Of a DNA stretch of 38,123 bases, positions 25,522 to 32,570 are shown piece by piece (position 1 is the first letter of the stretch; every line of letters begins with the position of its first letter). Both the position numbers and the translations under genes were made by a program. The DNA comes from Bacteroidota bacterium (lineage in GTDB: Bacteria; Bacteroidota; Bacteroidia; Bacteroidales; VadinHA17). Under the pieces are notes generated by a model. That model saw only the letters and a list, made by a program, of their open reading frames with translations. It was not told the origin of the DNA and searched no databases. Location of the stretch: assembly GCA_030706785.1 (NCBI GenBank), contig JAUZNW010000013.1:1-38123 (forward strand). Reading direction: 5' to 3'.

Positions 25522-26479
25522 TTATTTTAGAAAATTCGGCAATTCCGAAACCTCTCAGGAATTCTTCAGTGCTCATCCTGGATTTCCCTTCAAGCTGAAG
25601 GTTCATTATCTCAATGTATCCGCCCCTGCAGGCAATCTTCAGAAACTTTTTACCGTCCGACAGCACCTGTCCCGGTTCATATTGATGCTCAGCGTTCTCA
25701 GGCTGACTTTCAAAGATTTTATAAGACAGTGTCCTTTGCTCATTCTTAAAGTAAGATCTGGCACACGGATATGGCGACAGGCCCCTTACCAGGTTATGAA
25801 TTGAGTGAGGCTTTTTGTTCCAGGTCACGATGCAGTTTTCAGGGAGTATTTTTGGAGCAGGTTTGAGTATTTCGCCGGGCATCATGAAATTTGATTGTGG
25901 TTGTGGTTTCAGACTGCCTTCAGCTATTCCTTCAAGGGTCTTAATCACGAGCCTTGCCCCGTATTTCATGAGCTTGTCATGAAGATCGCCTGCATTTTCA
26001 AAGGGGAATATTGGCACTTCCTCCCTTAACAGGATATTCCCGGTATCTATCTTTTCATCGATCACGAAAGTTGTCACCCCAGTTGCCGTCTCACCGTTTA
26101 TAATTGCATGGTTTATTGGTGCGGAACCCCGGTACTGGGGCAGAAGCGATGCATGCAGGTTAAATGTTCCTTTCTGCGGGATTCTCCAGACCACTTCGGG
26201 AAGCATCCTGAAAGCCACTACTATAAAGACATCAGCATTAAGCCTTTTAAGTCTTTCGATAAAAACCTGATTCTTAAGGTTTTCCGGCTGGAGGATTGGA
26301 AGGTAATTTGATTCAGCGAATACTTTAACTGCTGATTTTTTAACAACTCTTCCTCTGCCGGCAGGTTTATCAGGCGCTGTCACCACTGAAACGACATTAT
26401 AGCCGTTCATAAGCAGTGATCCGAGAGGCGCTACTGCAAATTCAGGCGTCCCCATGTATACAATCCTGAGATTTTTCAT
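25514..26479 (-). CDS. fmt: Methionyl-tRNA formyltransferase
   Basis: The protein is 321 aa. The N-terminal Rossmann domain begins LRIVYMGTPEFAVAPLGSLL, and the active site is NLHASLLPQYRGSAPINHAIINGETATGVT (catalytic Asn, His and later Asp in the ID-GNIL region). The C-terminal OB domain follows after HNLVRGLSPYPCA. It formylates initiator Met-tRNA. It is the last gene of the START-like, lptF/G, ribBA, fmt run, 55 nt after ribBA. Confidence 0.97.
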   Translation of the reverse strand: MKNLRIVYMGTPEFAVAPLGSLLMNGYNVVSVVTAPDKPAGRGRVVKKSAVKVFAESNYLPILQPENLKNQVFIERLKRLNADVFIVVAFRMLPEVVWRIPQKGTFNLHASLLPQYRGSAPINHAIINGETATGVTTFVIDEKIDTGNILLREEVPIFPFENAGDLHDKLMKYGARLVIKTLEGIAEGSLKPQPQSNFMMPGEILKPAPKILPENCIVTWNKKPHSIHNLVRGLSPYPCARSYFKNEQRTLSYKIFESQPENAEHQYEPGQVLSDGKKFLKIACRGGYIEIMNLQLEGKSRMSTEEFLRGFGIAEFSKIIN

Positions 26480-26534
26480 ACCCGGAATCAGGCCCTTCAG
26501 GCGGACAATTGATAAATCAAATCTACTAAAAATA

Positions 26535-27764
26535 TCAGTCCTTTACAACTCTTTTGTAGCAGGTCATGTTATGACCCATTTTGTCGGCCTTTGTTTTCAG
26601 ATAAAACTCATTGTAGGGATTTGAAGGGATTACCAGAGGTATCGCTTCCACAATCGTGATACCGTAACCCTCGAGACCTGCCCTCTTTACAGGGTTATTG
26701 GAGATAAGGCGGACCTTGCCAAGACCAAGCTCCCTCATTATGCTGGCTCCGACACCATAATCCCTTTCATCTTCACCGAAGCCAAGGGTGAGGTTTGCCT
26801 GCACGGTATCCATGCCTTCATCCTGAAGCTTGTAGGCCTTGATTTTGTTGAACAGACCTATTCCCCTTCCTTCCTGGCTAAGGTAAATGACCACCCCTTT
26901 CCCTTCAGCCTCTACCATTTCCATGGCTTTGTGAAGCTGGGCACCGCAATCACATCTCAATGAACCGAAGATATCTCCTGTGAAGCAGGAAGAATGAAGC
27001 CTTACCAGAACAGGCTCTTCCCTTGTCCATGTACCTTTTACCAGTGCCGCATGTTCCAGGCCGTTACTTATCTGCCTGAACGGAATAAATTCAAACTCGC
27101 CATGTTCGGTTGGCAGCTTCACACGTTCCCCCTTCTCAATTATAGTGTCCCTTTCGAGAGTATAGGTGATCAGATCCTTGATTGTAACTATCTTGATATT
27201 GAATTTTGACCTTAGTTTCTCAAGATCAGGCAGCCGTGCCATTGAACCGTCATCGTTCATGATCTCGACCAGAGCGCCTCCCTGGCTTAGACCTGCAAAT
27301 CTTGTAAGATCAACGACAGCTTCTGTATGGCCAGCTCTTCTGAGCACACCTTTTTGTTTTGCCTTCAACGGGAATATATGTCCGGGCCTGCCAAGGTCTG
27401 AAGGATTGGTTGACGGATCAACGAGTGCCTTTATTGTGAGTGCCCTGTCTTTTGCCGAAACACCTGTCGTGGTTTCCGGACCAAGAAGATCGACTGAAAC
27501 GGTAAATTGGGTTTCGTGAAGTGAGGTGTTGGTCCCGACCATCAGATCAAGCTCAAGCTTCTCGCACCTTTCTTCGGGAAGTGCAACGCAAATAAGACCC
27601 CGGCCATGCTTTGCCATGAAATTCACAATTTCCGGGGTGATCAGCTCAGCTGAACAGATGAAGTCGCCTTCATTTTCCCTGTCTTCATCATCAACCACAA
27701 TAAGGAGTTTTCCATTCCTTATTTCTTCAATGCCTTCTTCAATCGTGTTTAGCTTGATTTCCAT
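26535..27764 (-). CDS. ribBA: Bifunctional DHBP synthase / GTP cyclohydrolase II
   Basis: The protein is 409 aa. RibB half (1-205): [18 protein letters not shown] and [16 protein letters not shown], forming 3,4-dihydroxy-2-butanone 4-phosphate from ribulose 5-phosphate. RibA half (206-409): [23 protein letters not shown] with three zinc-binding Cys, and [11 protein letters not shown], opening GTP for riboflavin synthesis. Both active sites are complete. No FMN riboswitch precedes it. The gap to the upstream permease gene is 6 nt, so it is inside an operon. Confidence 0.98.
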   Translation of the reverse strand: MEIKLNTIEEGIEEIRNGKLLIVVDDEDRENEGDFICSAELITPEIVNFMAKHGRGLICVALPEERCEKLELDLMVGTNTSLHETQFTVSVDLLGPETTTGVSAKDRALTIKALVDPSTNPSDLGRPGHIFPLKAKQKGVLRRAGHTEAVVDLTRFAGLSQGGALVEIMNDDGSMARLPDLEKLRSKFNIKIVTIKDLITYTLERDTIIEKGERVKLPTEHGEFEFIPFRQISNGLEHAALVKGTWTREEPVLVRLHSSCFTGDIFGSLRCDCGAQLHKAMEMVEAEGKGVVIYLSQEGRGIGLFNKIKAYKLQDEGMDTVQANLTLGFGEDERDYGVGASIMRELGLGKVRLISNNPVKRAGLEGYGITIVEAIPLVIPSNPYNEFYLKTKADKMGHNMTCYKRVVKD

Positions 27765-27770
27765 CTTTGT

Positions 27771-29282
27771 TTATAAAATTTGTTGTTCCTCAAAAGCAGG
27801 ATTACGGTGTGTACCGATTATAATAATTCTGTACAGGTAATCTTTTATTCTCCTGAAGATTGCTAAATAAGTGTCAATATTAAGTATTACAGAATCTGTG
27901 GAAGCTTTGTATGTCAGGAAGATACCGGCCGGCAGCAGGATATAGGTCGAGGCCCACATCCCGGCTGCGGTGCTGATGAGGTCTTCCTCAACCAGCTTCT
28001 CACCGGAAATGGATACGACATACCATATAACGAAAAACAGAATTGAGATAACTGCAGGTGTACCGAGCCCTCCTTTCCTGATTATTGCTCCCAGCGGGGC
28101 ACCGATAAGGAAAAAGACAATGCAGGCTACAGCAAGGGTGAATTTCTTATTCCAGTCGACCTCATATCGCTTAATGAACTTTACTTCATTGTGAAGCGAT
28201 TCCTTCTGCGTTGAGAGGAAATTGGTTGCAGATTTCAGATTCCCGATTGCCGTGGTCAGTACAGCTTTTTTCTCGAGTACAGTTAAAGAATCCAACAACG
28301 CTTTTGGATCAAAGACCGGCTTCGCAGCTGAAGCATTGGCTTCCTTTCCATAGTTCGAACTTGCAGTGAAGTTTCTTCTGCTGTATAAAAGGCTGTTGGT
28401 GAACTCCCTGAAGTAAGCGTTGACCCTGTCGGTATATCTTTTGTTAAGTGAATCGATTTCGTGAGTCAGCTGTGCAACGTTCTTCATCGCGGAATTTGAT
28501 TTGAATAGATTGATCTCTGTCCGTTCCAGATCAAATCCTGAGAGCGGCACCACAAGGGTTTGCTCTCTGAAAACATCTTTTCTGAAGGGATAGCTTTTAT
28601 TCCCCGCGCCATCGTTCTTCTCCTGGACTTCACTGTATGAATACCCATTATAAAGTACCATCGACATTGCCGTTTCATCGTGGGTGACCTTCATATAGCC
28701 AGAATCAGCATATATAACATCACTGTTCCCTTTATTCCTCCTGTGGTCGTAAATAAAGATCTTGTCGAGGCGGTTTGTGGTAGGGTCCTTGGAAGTGATC
28801 TTGATGCTGAATCCGTCGATATCATTATTGAATGTCCCTGCCTGGAGATTGATATCGGGTCTTTTCCGGCGAATATCGTAAAGCAGTGTTCTTGCCTGAC
28901 GGTTTGAATAGGGGAGGACATTATTTGAGAAGAAGAAGGAGACAATGCATATAAAGGAGATGAGGACAACCAGCGGAAGCATTATCCGTCTGAGTGGTAT
29001 GCCTGACGATTTGAGAGCTGTCAGTTCGCTGAATTCACCCATGTTCCCGAAGGTCATCAATGAAGCAAGAAGGATTGCGAGGGGAAGCGCCATCGGGACG
29101 AATGACAGCGAGAACTGGAACAACAGTTCCGCTACGATTTTTACTTCCAGCCCTTTTCCTGCAAGCTCATCAACATACATCCATAAAAACTGCAAAATAA
29201 GGATGATCAGAACAATGAAGAAAGTCAGGATAAGAGGGCCGATAAATGATTTTAAAACGAATTTATCGAGTTTCTTCACCAA
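27771..29282 (-). CDS. LptF/LptG-family (YjgP/YjgQ) lipopolysaccharide export permease
   Basis: The protein is 503 aa. Three N-terminal helices (about 12-38, 45-77, 97-122), a periplasmic beta domain (about 125-375) and three C-terminal helices (about 381-403, 410-430, 443-463) make the LptF/G fold. It works in the inner membrane with LptB to extract lipopolysaccharide and feed it to the LptC-A bridge. Which of LptF or LptG it is cannot be decided, and the second subunit gene is not present. The C-terminal 35 residues after the last helix are variable. Confidence 0.9.
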   Translation of the reverse strand: MVKKLDKFVLKSFIGPLILTFFIVLIILILQFLWMYVDELAGKGLEVKIVAELLFQFSLSFVPMALPLAILLASLMTFGNMGEFSELTALKSSGIPLRRIMLPLVVLISFICIVSFFFSNNVLPYSNRQARTLLYDIRRKRPDINLQAGTFNNDIDGFSIKITSKDPTTNRLDKIFIYDHRRNKGNSDVIYADSGYMKVTHDETAMSMVLYNGYSYSEVQEKNDGAGNKSYPFRKDVFREQTLVVPLSGFDLERTEINLFKSNSAMKNVAQLTHEIDSLNKRYTDRVNAYFREFTNSLLYSRRNFTASSNYGKEANASAAKPVFDPKALLDSLTVLEKKAVLTTAIGNLKSATNFLSTQKESLHNEVKFIKRYEVDWNKKFTLAVACIVFFLIGAPLGAIIRKGGLGTPAVISILFFVIWYVVSISGEKLVEEDLISTAAGMWASTYILLPAGIFLTYKASTDSVILNIDTYLAIFRRIKDYLYRIIIIGTHRNPAFEEQQIL

Positions 29283-29392
29283 GCTTCAAATTTTCAAATT
29301 GCAAAAGTACTTGATTTTTGGTTATAGTGTTCATTTGGCTTCGCTGAACTCAATCCATTTGGTTTTTTTGGAGGAGTAAAAGAAATGAATGA

Positions 29393-29773
29393 CTAAATTC
29401 CAAGGGCTCTTTTCAAGTCATTTATCTGCGTGTCCCAAAGGTAAATCGCATCCTCCTTTTCATCCGGTTCAGCGAAATCGGTGATCATCAGTGCAAGGTC
29501 ACCAGTGAGATCATGGACTATTATTTTGAATTCGAAGTAGTTGGTATCCTTGTCGTTGGAATCAACCCAGTCGAAGCGGACCAGTTTATTTTCTTTCACC
29601 GAGGTAAGCTTTGCCCTGGTTTCAGTCTTGTTCCATGAGAATATGTAAAGATTATCGGCAATTGTTACATTATCGGCAAACCATTCACTTAATCCTTCAG
29701 GTGTGCTTAGTCTCGAGAACAGGACTTTTGGTGAGCAGTTAAGGGTGTATTCCAGTTCGTATTTCTGCCGCAT
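29393..29773 (-). CDS. START-like domain protein
   Basis: The protein is 126 aa. YELEYTLNCSPKVLFSRLSTPEGLSEWFADNV matches the START/Bet v1-like domain found as a stand-alone protein throughout Bacteroidota (recognised from memory). The fold makes a hydrophobic cavity, so lipid or small-molecule binding is possible, but the ligand is unknown. There is no signal peptide. It heads the - run leading to lptF/G (110 nt gap). A promoter TTG-N18-TATCTTTT sits 3 nt before the ATG. Confidence 0.85.
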   Translation of the reverse strand: MRQKYELEYTLNCSPKVLFSRLSTPEGLSEWFADNVTIADNLYIFSWNKTETRAKLTSVKENKLVRFDWVDSNDKDTNYFEFKIIVHDLTGDLALMITDFAEPDEKEDAIYLWDTQINDLKRALGI

Positions 29774-29776
29774 GTT

Positions 29777-29805
29777 AAAAGATAACTTTAGGTGCTATTA
29801 TGCAA
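29777..29805 (-). promoter_or_regulatory. Promoter of the START-like/lpt/ribBA/fmt run
   Basis: On the - strand TTG (29803-29805), 18 nt, TATCTTTT (29777-29784), one base off the Bacteroidota -7 consensus. The box ends 3 nt before the ATG, which would make a leaderless mRNA. Confidence 0.5.
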
Positions 29806-29838
29806 TATATGAAAAAATTATGCAAAGAAAAAATCGTG

Positions 29839-29869
29839 TTGGTTTTTTGGGTATATCTGGTTATATTTG
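29839..29869 (+). promoter_or_regulatory. Promoter of the tRNA-Met locus
   Basis: TTG (29839-29841), 20 nt, TATATTTG (29862-29869). It lies upstream of the broken tRNA copy at 29887, so the transcript would contain that copy ahead of the intact tRNA at 29943. Confidence 0.65.
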
Positions 29870-29886
29870 CCCCCGCAAAACTTAAC

Positions 29887-29940
29887 AGTTGGCGAGATAG
29901 CTCATCCCGATAGCTATCGGGAGGTTGGAGCGTACAAAAG
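29887..29940 (+). pseudogene. Broken 5' half of tRNA-Met interrupted by an 18-bp palindrome
   Basis: 29887-29904 repeats exactly the 18 nt at 29939-29956 (4 nt upstream plus the first 14 nt of the intact tRNA). Then comes the perfect palindrome TCCCGATAGCTATCGGGA (29905-29922) in place of the D-loop bases GTT, and then GGTTGGAGCGTA, 11 of 12 identical to the tRNA, after which similarity ends. It is a duplicated tRNA 5' part with an inserted palindrome and no anticodon arm. Confidence 0.8.
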
Positions 29941-29942
29941 TT

Positions 29943-30016
29943 GGCGAGATAGCTCAGTTGGTTAGAGCGTATGATTCATAATCATAAGGTCGGGGGTTCA
30001 ATCCCCCCTCTCGCTA
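29943..30016 (+). tRNA. tRNA with CAT anticodon (elongator Met likely; Ile2 possible)
   Basis: A 74-nt cloverleaf: acceptor GGCGAGA/TCTCGCT (first pair G-U), D arm GCTC/GAGC, anticodon stem TATGA/TCATA with loop TTCATAA, T arm GGGGG/CCCCC with loop TTCAATC, discriminator A, no encoded CCA. A CAT anticodon can be Met or lysidine-modified Ile. The G-U first pair and the loop favour elongator Met over initiator, but I cannot separate Met from Ile2 with certainty. Confidence 0.93.
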
Positions 30017-30026
30017 CAGCTGAAAA

Positions 30027-30064
30027 CCCTGTGGAAACCGTAAGGTTGACACAGGGCTTTTTTG
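30027..30064 (+). terminator. Terminator of tRNA-Met
   Basis: CCCTGTG (30027-30033) pairs with CACAGGG (30050-30056) around an inner AACC/GGTT, followed by CTTTTTTG. It starts 10 nt after the tRNA. Confidence 0.8.
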
Positions 30065-30094
30065 TTTTAAGCTCAGGACTTGTCTGGGAGCTGA

Positions 30095-30129
30095 AAAACA
30101 AAAAAGCCTTAGTCAGGCATTAGTCTGAC
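30095..30129 (-). terminator. Mirror-image terminator on the - strand
   Basis: On the - strand GTCAG and CTGAC (30125-30129, 30112-30116) form a short stem followed by TAAGGCTTTTTTG. It is the inverted twin of the tRNA terminator. It may catch read-through from the - strand TPR gene to the right. Confidence 0.45.
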
Positions 30130-30172
30130 AGGGTTTTCAGATGTTAAGCTTCCCTAATCGGGGATCGCGAAG

Positions 30173-30192
30173 TCAATCCCCCCTCTCGCTAC
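30173..30192 (+). repeat. 20-nt direct repeat of the tRNA-Met 3' end
   Basis: Identical to 29998-30017, covering the T-loop, the 3' side of the T stem, the acceptor 3' strand and the discriminator. A tRNA 3'-end duplicate is the usual trace of site-specific integration. Upstream, TAATCGGGG followed by ATCGCGAAG looks like a T-arm with an insertion. No integrase gene is near. Confidence 0.8.
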
Positions 30193-30278
30193 TATTGGAA
30201 ATCAGATGTTTATAGAATTTATAGATGATGATTAATTCTTTTTATTCACACTTAATTCACACAGATATCACTTATTTT

Positions 30279-30310
30279 AGAAAAAGCCCCCAGACTGATT
30301 TCCGGGGGCT
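30279..30310 (-). terminator. Terminator of the 671-aa TPR protein gene
   Basis: AGCCCCC and GGGGGCT form a 7-bp stem; on the - strand it is followed by TTTTTCT. It is one of three look-alike terminators (also 32504 and 37723). Between 30193 and 30278 nothing else is recognised. Confidence 0.8.
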
Positions 30311-30410
30311 GGCTTTTTGGTTTTTGATTTCTAAAAAATTATGGTCTTTCTGTAATGGATCAGGGCCTTGCAAAATTCATTTTCCCTATTGACTTGTGGA
30401 GATACTATTT

Positions 30411-32426
30411 TCACTTATAACCAGCAGATATAATTTTCTGAAATCGTGGCAAACTTCTTAACTTATCATATAATGGATTATTATTTAGATAACCAATGCC
30501 CAGCCAACTTGGAATTGAGAGTAAGTATTCCATTTTGTCGAGAGCCAAATTATAGTTATTTGTTAAGATATAAATCTCCATTAAATCCTGTTCTAAACCT
30601 GGACCAAGGTATGCATCTGCTTTGATCGGCATAATATTTAATGCTTTCATACCGCATGATATTGCATCTTTAACATTCCCAATTAATGCATAACATTTCC
30701 CTAATGTGGCGTAAATTCTTTCATCATCAGGAGTTTCCATAAGTAGTTTTTTCAAATGAAAAACTGCAGAATCTGCATATATTTTGCAAAAAGATGCGTT
30801 GTTATTTAAATAATAAATCAATGCAAGTCTATAAGTTTTTGGTTCATACCATAGTTGATAAGATGCAACCAATATTGTATCCTTTTTGATGAAATCAATT
30901 AACTTATCGTATTCCCGAGAAAAATAATAAACATCCCAGAGCATATCCTGTTCCTTTAAACCTGATCTTTTAAGCGCTTCGATCTGATCACCTTTTTTCT
31001 TTAGATAAGCACGGTATATATAGGAATTAAAAGCTTTATAGTCAGGAATTAATGATAGTCCCTGCCTGCAGCATTCAATCTCATCATCATATTTGTGTAA
31101 AAGATCATATGTATCAGTAAGATTATCATAATAACTTGCATTAAATGGATCTAATTTTATGGCTTGTTTTAATTCATTTATTGATTCTTCCAACTTGCCC
31201 TGCCGTCTCAAAATGTAGGAGGTATAGGCATACAAATCTGCCATATGTGGTACTTCTGCTTTCAATTCATTAAGAATCTTTAGAGCTTTATCATAATTGC
31301 GATTTTTATGATAATAGCAAACTGCTTCTGCAAATCTTATTTCAGGTAATTCCGGATTTATCCGTAATCCTTTGTCTATGTCCTGCTTCGCTTTCAAATC
31401 GTGACCTTGCCATCCTTCTCCTCTCAACCAGAAAAAAAATGAATGAGCTATTGCTCTTTTAGCATAGACCGCAGTAAATAGCGAGTCCTCCTCAATAGCT
31501 TTTGAATACATATCTATTGCATGCAGAAACTCCATTTTAGACAGGTAATCATTACCTCTCAGGTAAAAGTCATAAGCAAGCAGATTAGTTGTAGTCTTTT
31601 TTTCAATCAGTCGTTTTTCATCAGGTGTTATTGATGTCTTTAACGCAGAGACAATAGATTGTGCGATATCACTTTGTGTGTCAAAAATATCTTGTGTTCC
31701 TCTTATCTCTTTTTGGTAAGACTCTGCCCAAAGATGTTTTTCCTTCCTGGCAGCGATCAACTGAACTCTCAGGCGATAGAAATTTCCGAATTTTTGCCCG
31801 CTTCCTTCAACAATATAATTAACTCCCAGTTTTTTTGCTATTTCCGGTACTGTTGGGACTGAAAAACCTTTATATTGCTCGGTTGATGTTCTTGAAAGAA
31901 CACGGAACTCCTTAATCTTTTGCAAATTGTTTAGGATTTCTTCCATTAATCCATTAATAAAATACGTTGTTGAATCACTCCCGCTATCATTAATAAATGG
32001 TAACACAGCAATAGATTTTTCAAGTTTTGAAATGCCTGCATTAAATTTTCTTTTACTTATAAAGTTAAAGCCTATCAATGCTAATATTATAACTGCACTA
32101 ACATATGTGGCAATCTTCCATCCATTTGAAGCAGGTTTGGCTGTTTGATCGGAATGCTTTGCAGTAGTCAACGGTCTAGTTTTCCTGACCCCGGTAGGTG
32201 TAATATCATACACCCATGAAAGGAATATGGCAATGACAAAGCCAATGCACAGCAGAACGATAACCAATGCTGTTGTCCAATCAGGTAATCGTAATGGTTG
32301 TTCAATTATGTCAACAAGCTGCAGAATTATGAAAGCTACAGCTGCATATACAGTTACTACATGGACAACCTTGCGTCGCTTCAGCTCCTTCCAGAATCTT
32401 TCAAAATTATTGGTTTTCTGAGCCAT
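30411..32426 (-). CDS. Membrane-anchored TolB_N-like/TPR protein (paralogue 2)
   Basis: The protein is 671 aa. The N-terminus FERFWKELKRRKV precedes TM1 (about 19-40), TM2 (51-73) and TM3 (105-123). The positive-inside rule puts the N-terminus in the cytoplasm and the large C-terminal part in the periplasm (inference). Residues 137-265 (SIAVLPFINDSGSDSTTYFINGLMEEILNNL, GVNYIVEGSGQKFGNFYRLRVQLI, DIFDTQSDIAQSIV) match the COG5616 TolB amino-terminal-like domain, often fused to regulatory or cyclase domains. About eight TPR units follow to residue 640. No HTH or catalytic domain is seen. It shares its N-terminal 80 residues and promoter with the next gene. Confidence 0.8.
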   Translation of the reverse strand: MAQKTNNFERFWKELKRRKVVHVVTVYAAVAFIILQLVDIIEQPLRLPDWTTALVIVLLCIGFVIAIFLSWVYDITPTGVRKTRPLTTAKHSDQTAKPASNGWKIATYVSAVIILALIGFNFISKRKFNAGISKLEKSIAVLPFINDSGSDSTTYFINGLMEEILNNLQKIKEFRVLSRTSTEQYKGFSVPTVPEIAKKLGVNYIVEGSGQKFGNFYRLRVQLIAARKEKHLWAESYQKEIRGTQDIFDTQSDIAQSIVSALKTSITPDEKRLIEKKTTTNLLAYDFYLRGNDYLSKMEFLHAIDMYSKAIEEDSLFTAVYAKRAIAHSFFFWLRGEGWQGHDLKAKQDIDKGLRINPELPEIRFAEAVCYYHKNRNYDKALKILNELKAEVPHMADLYAYTSYILRRQGKLEESINELKQAIKLDPFNASYYDNLTDTYDLLHKYDDEIECCRQGLSLIPDYKAFNSYIYRAYLKKKGDQIEALKRSGLKEQDMLWDVYYFSREYDKLIDFIKKDTILVASYQLWYEPKTYRLALIYYLNNNASFCKIYADSAVFHLKKLLMETPDDERIYATLGKCYALIGNVKDAISCGMKALNIMPIKADAYLGPGLEQDLMEIYILTNNYNLALDKMEYLLSIPSWLGIGYLNNNPLYDKLRSLPRFQKIISAGYK

Positions 32427-32452
32427 CAGGTATCTCTTTTGCTTTGTACAGG

Positions 32453-32483
32453 TAAAATTACGTTATCCTATTGCCAAAGTCAA
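32453..32483 (-). promoter_or_regulatory. Promoter of paralogue 2 (TTGACTTTGGC type)
   Basis: On the - strand TTGACTTTGGC (32473-32483), 12 nt, TAATTTTA (32453-32460). The whole is 31 nt and ends 26 nt before the ATG. The identical 11-mer and spacing occur at 34505-34535 and 35096-35126. Confidence 0.75.
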
Positions 32484-32503
32484 GGTGTGCAGATATTGCC
32501 TGC

Positions 32504-32533
32504 AAATAAAAAGTCCCCGGCTGATCCGGGGGC
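32504..32533 (-). terminator. Terminator of the 635-aa TPR protein gene
   Basis: GTCCCCGG and CCGGGGGC form an 8-bp stem with one G-U pair and loop CTGAT; the - strand T-run follows (TTTTTATTT). It separates the two paralogue genes, so each is its own unit. Confidence 0.8.
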
Positions 32534-32570
32534 TGAATATTTTCAGAATTTATTTGTTTCTGAATTTAGT

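Larger units (their letters stand above)
30020..30140. repeat. 121-nt nested inverted repeat downstream of tRNA-Met
   Basis: Three blocks pair from outside in: 13 nt (30020-30032 with 30128-30140), 14 nt (30055-30068 with 30095-30108) and 5 nt (30070-30074 with 30088-30092). Between the first two blocks each arm carries its own small, different hairpin. The arms look like two related terminators in opposite orientation. Confidence 0.75.

Noticed and set aside
27765-27840. Possible FMN riboswitch before ribBA
   Set aside because: The gap to the upstream permease gene is only 6 nt and no RFN-type motifs are present.
29340-29400. Short + strand reading frame after a GGAGGAG sequence
   Set aside because: It runs only a few codons before a stop and sits at the 3' end of the START-like gene.
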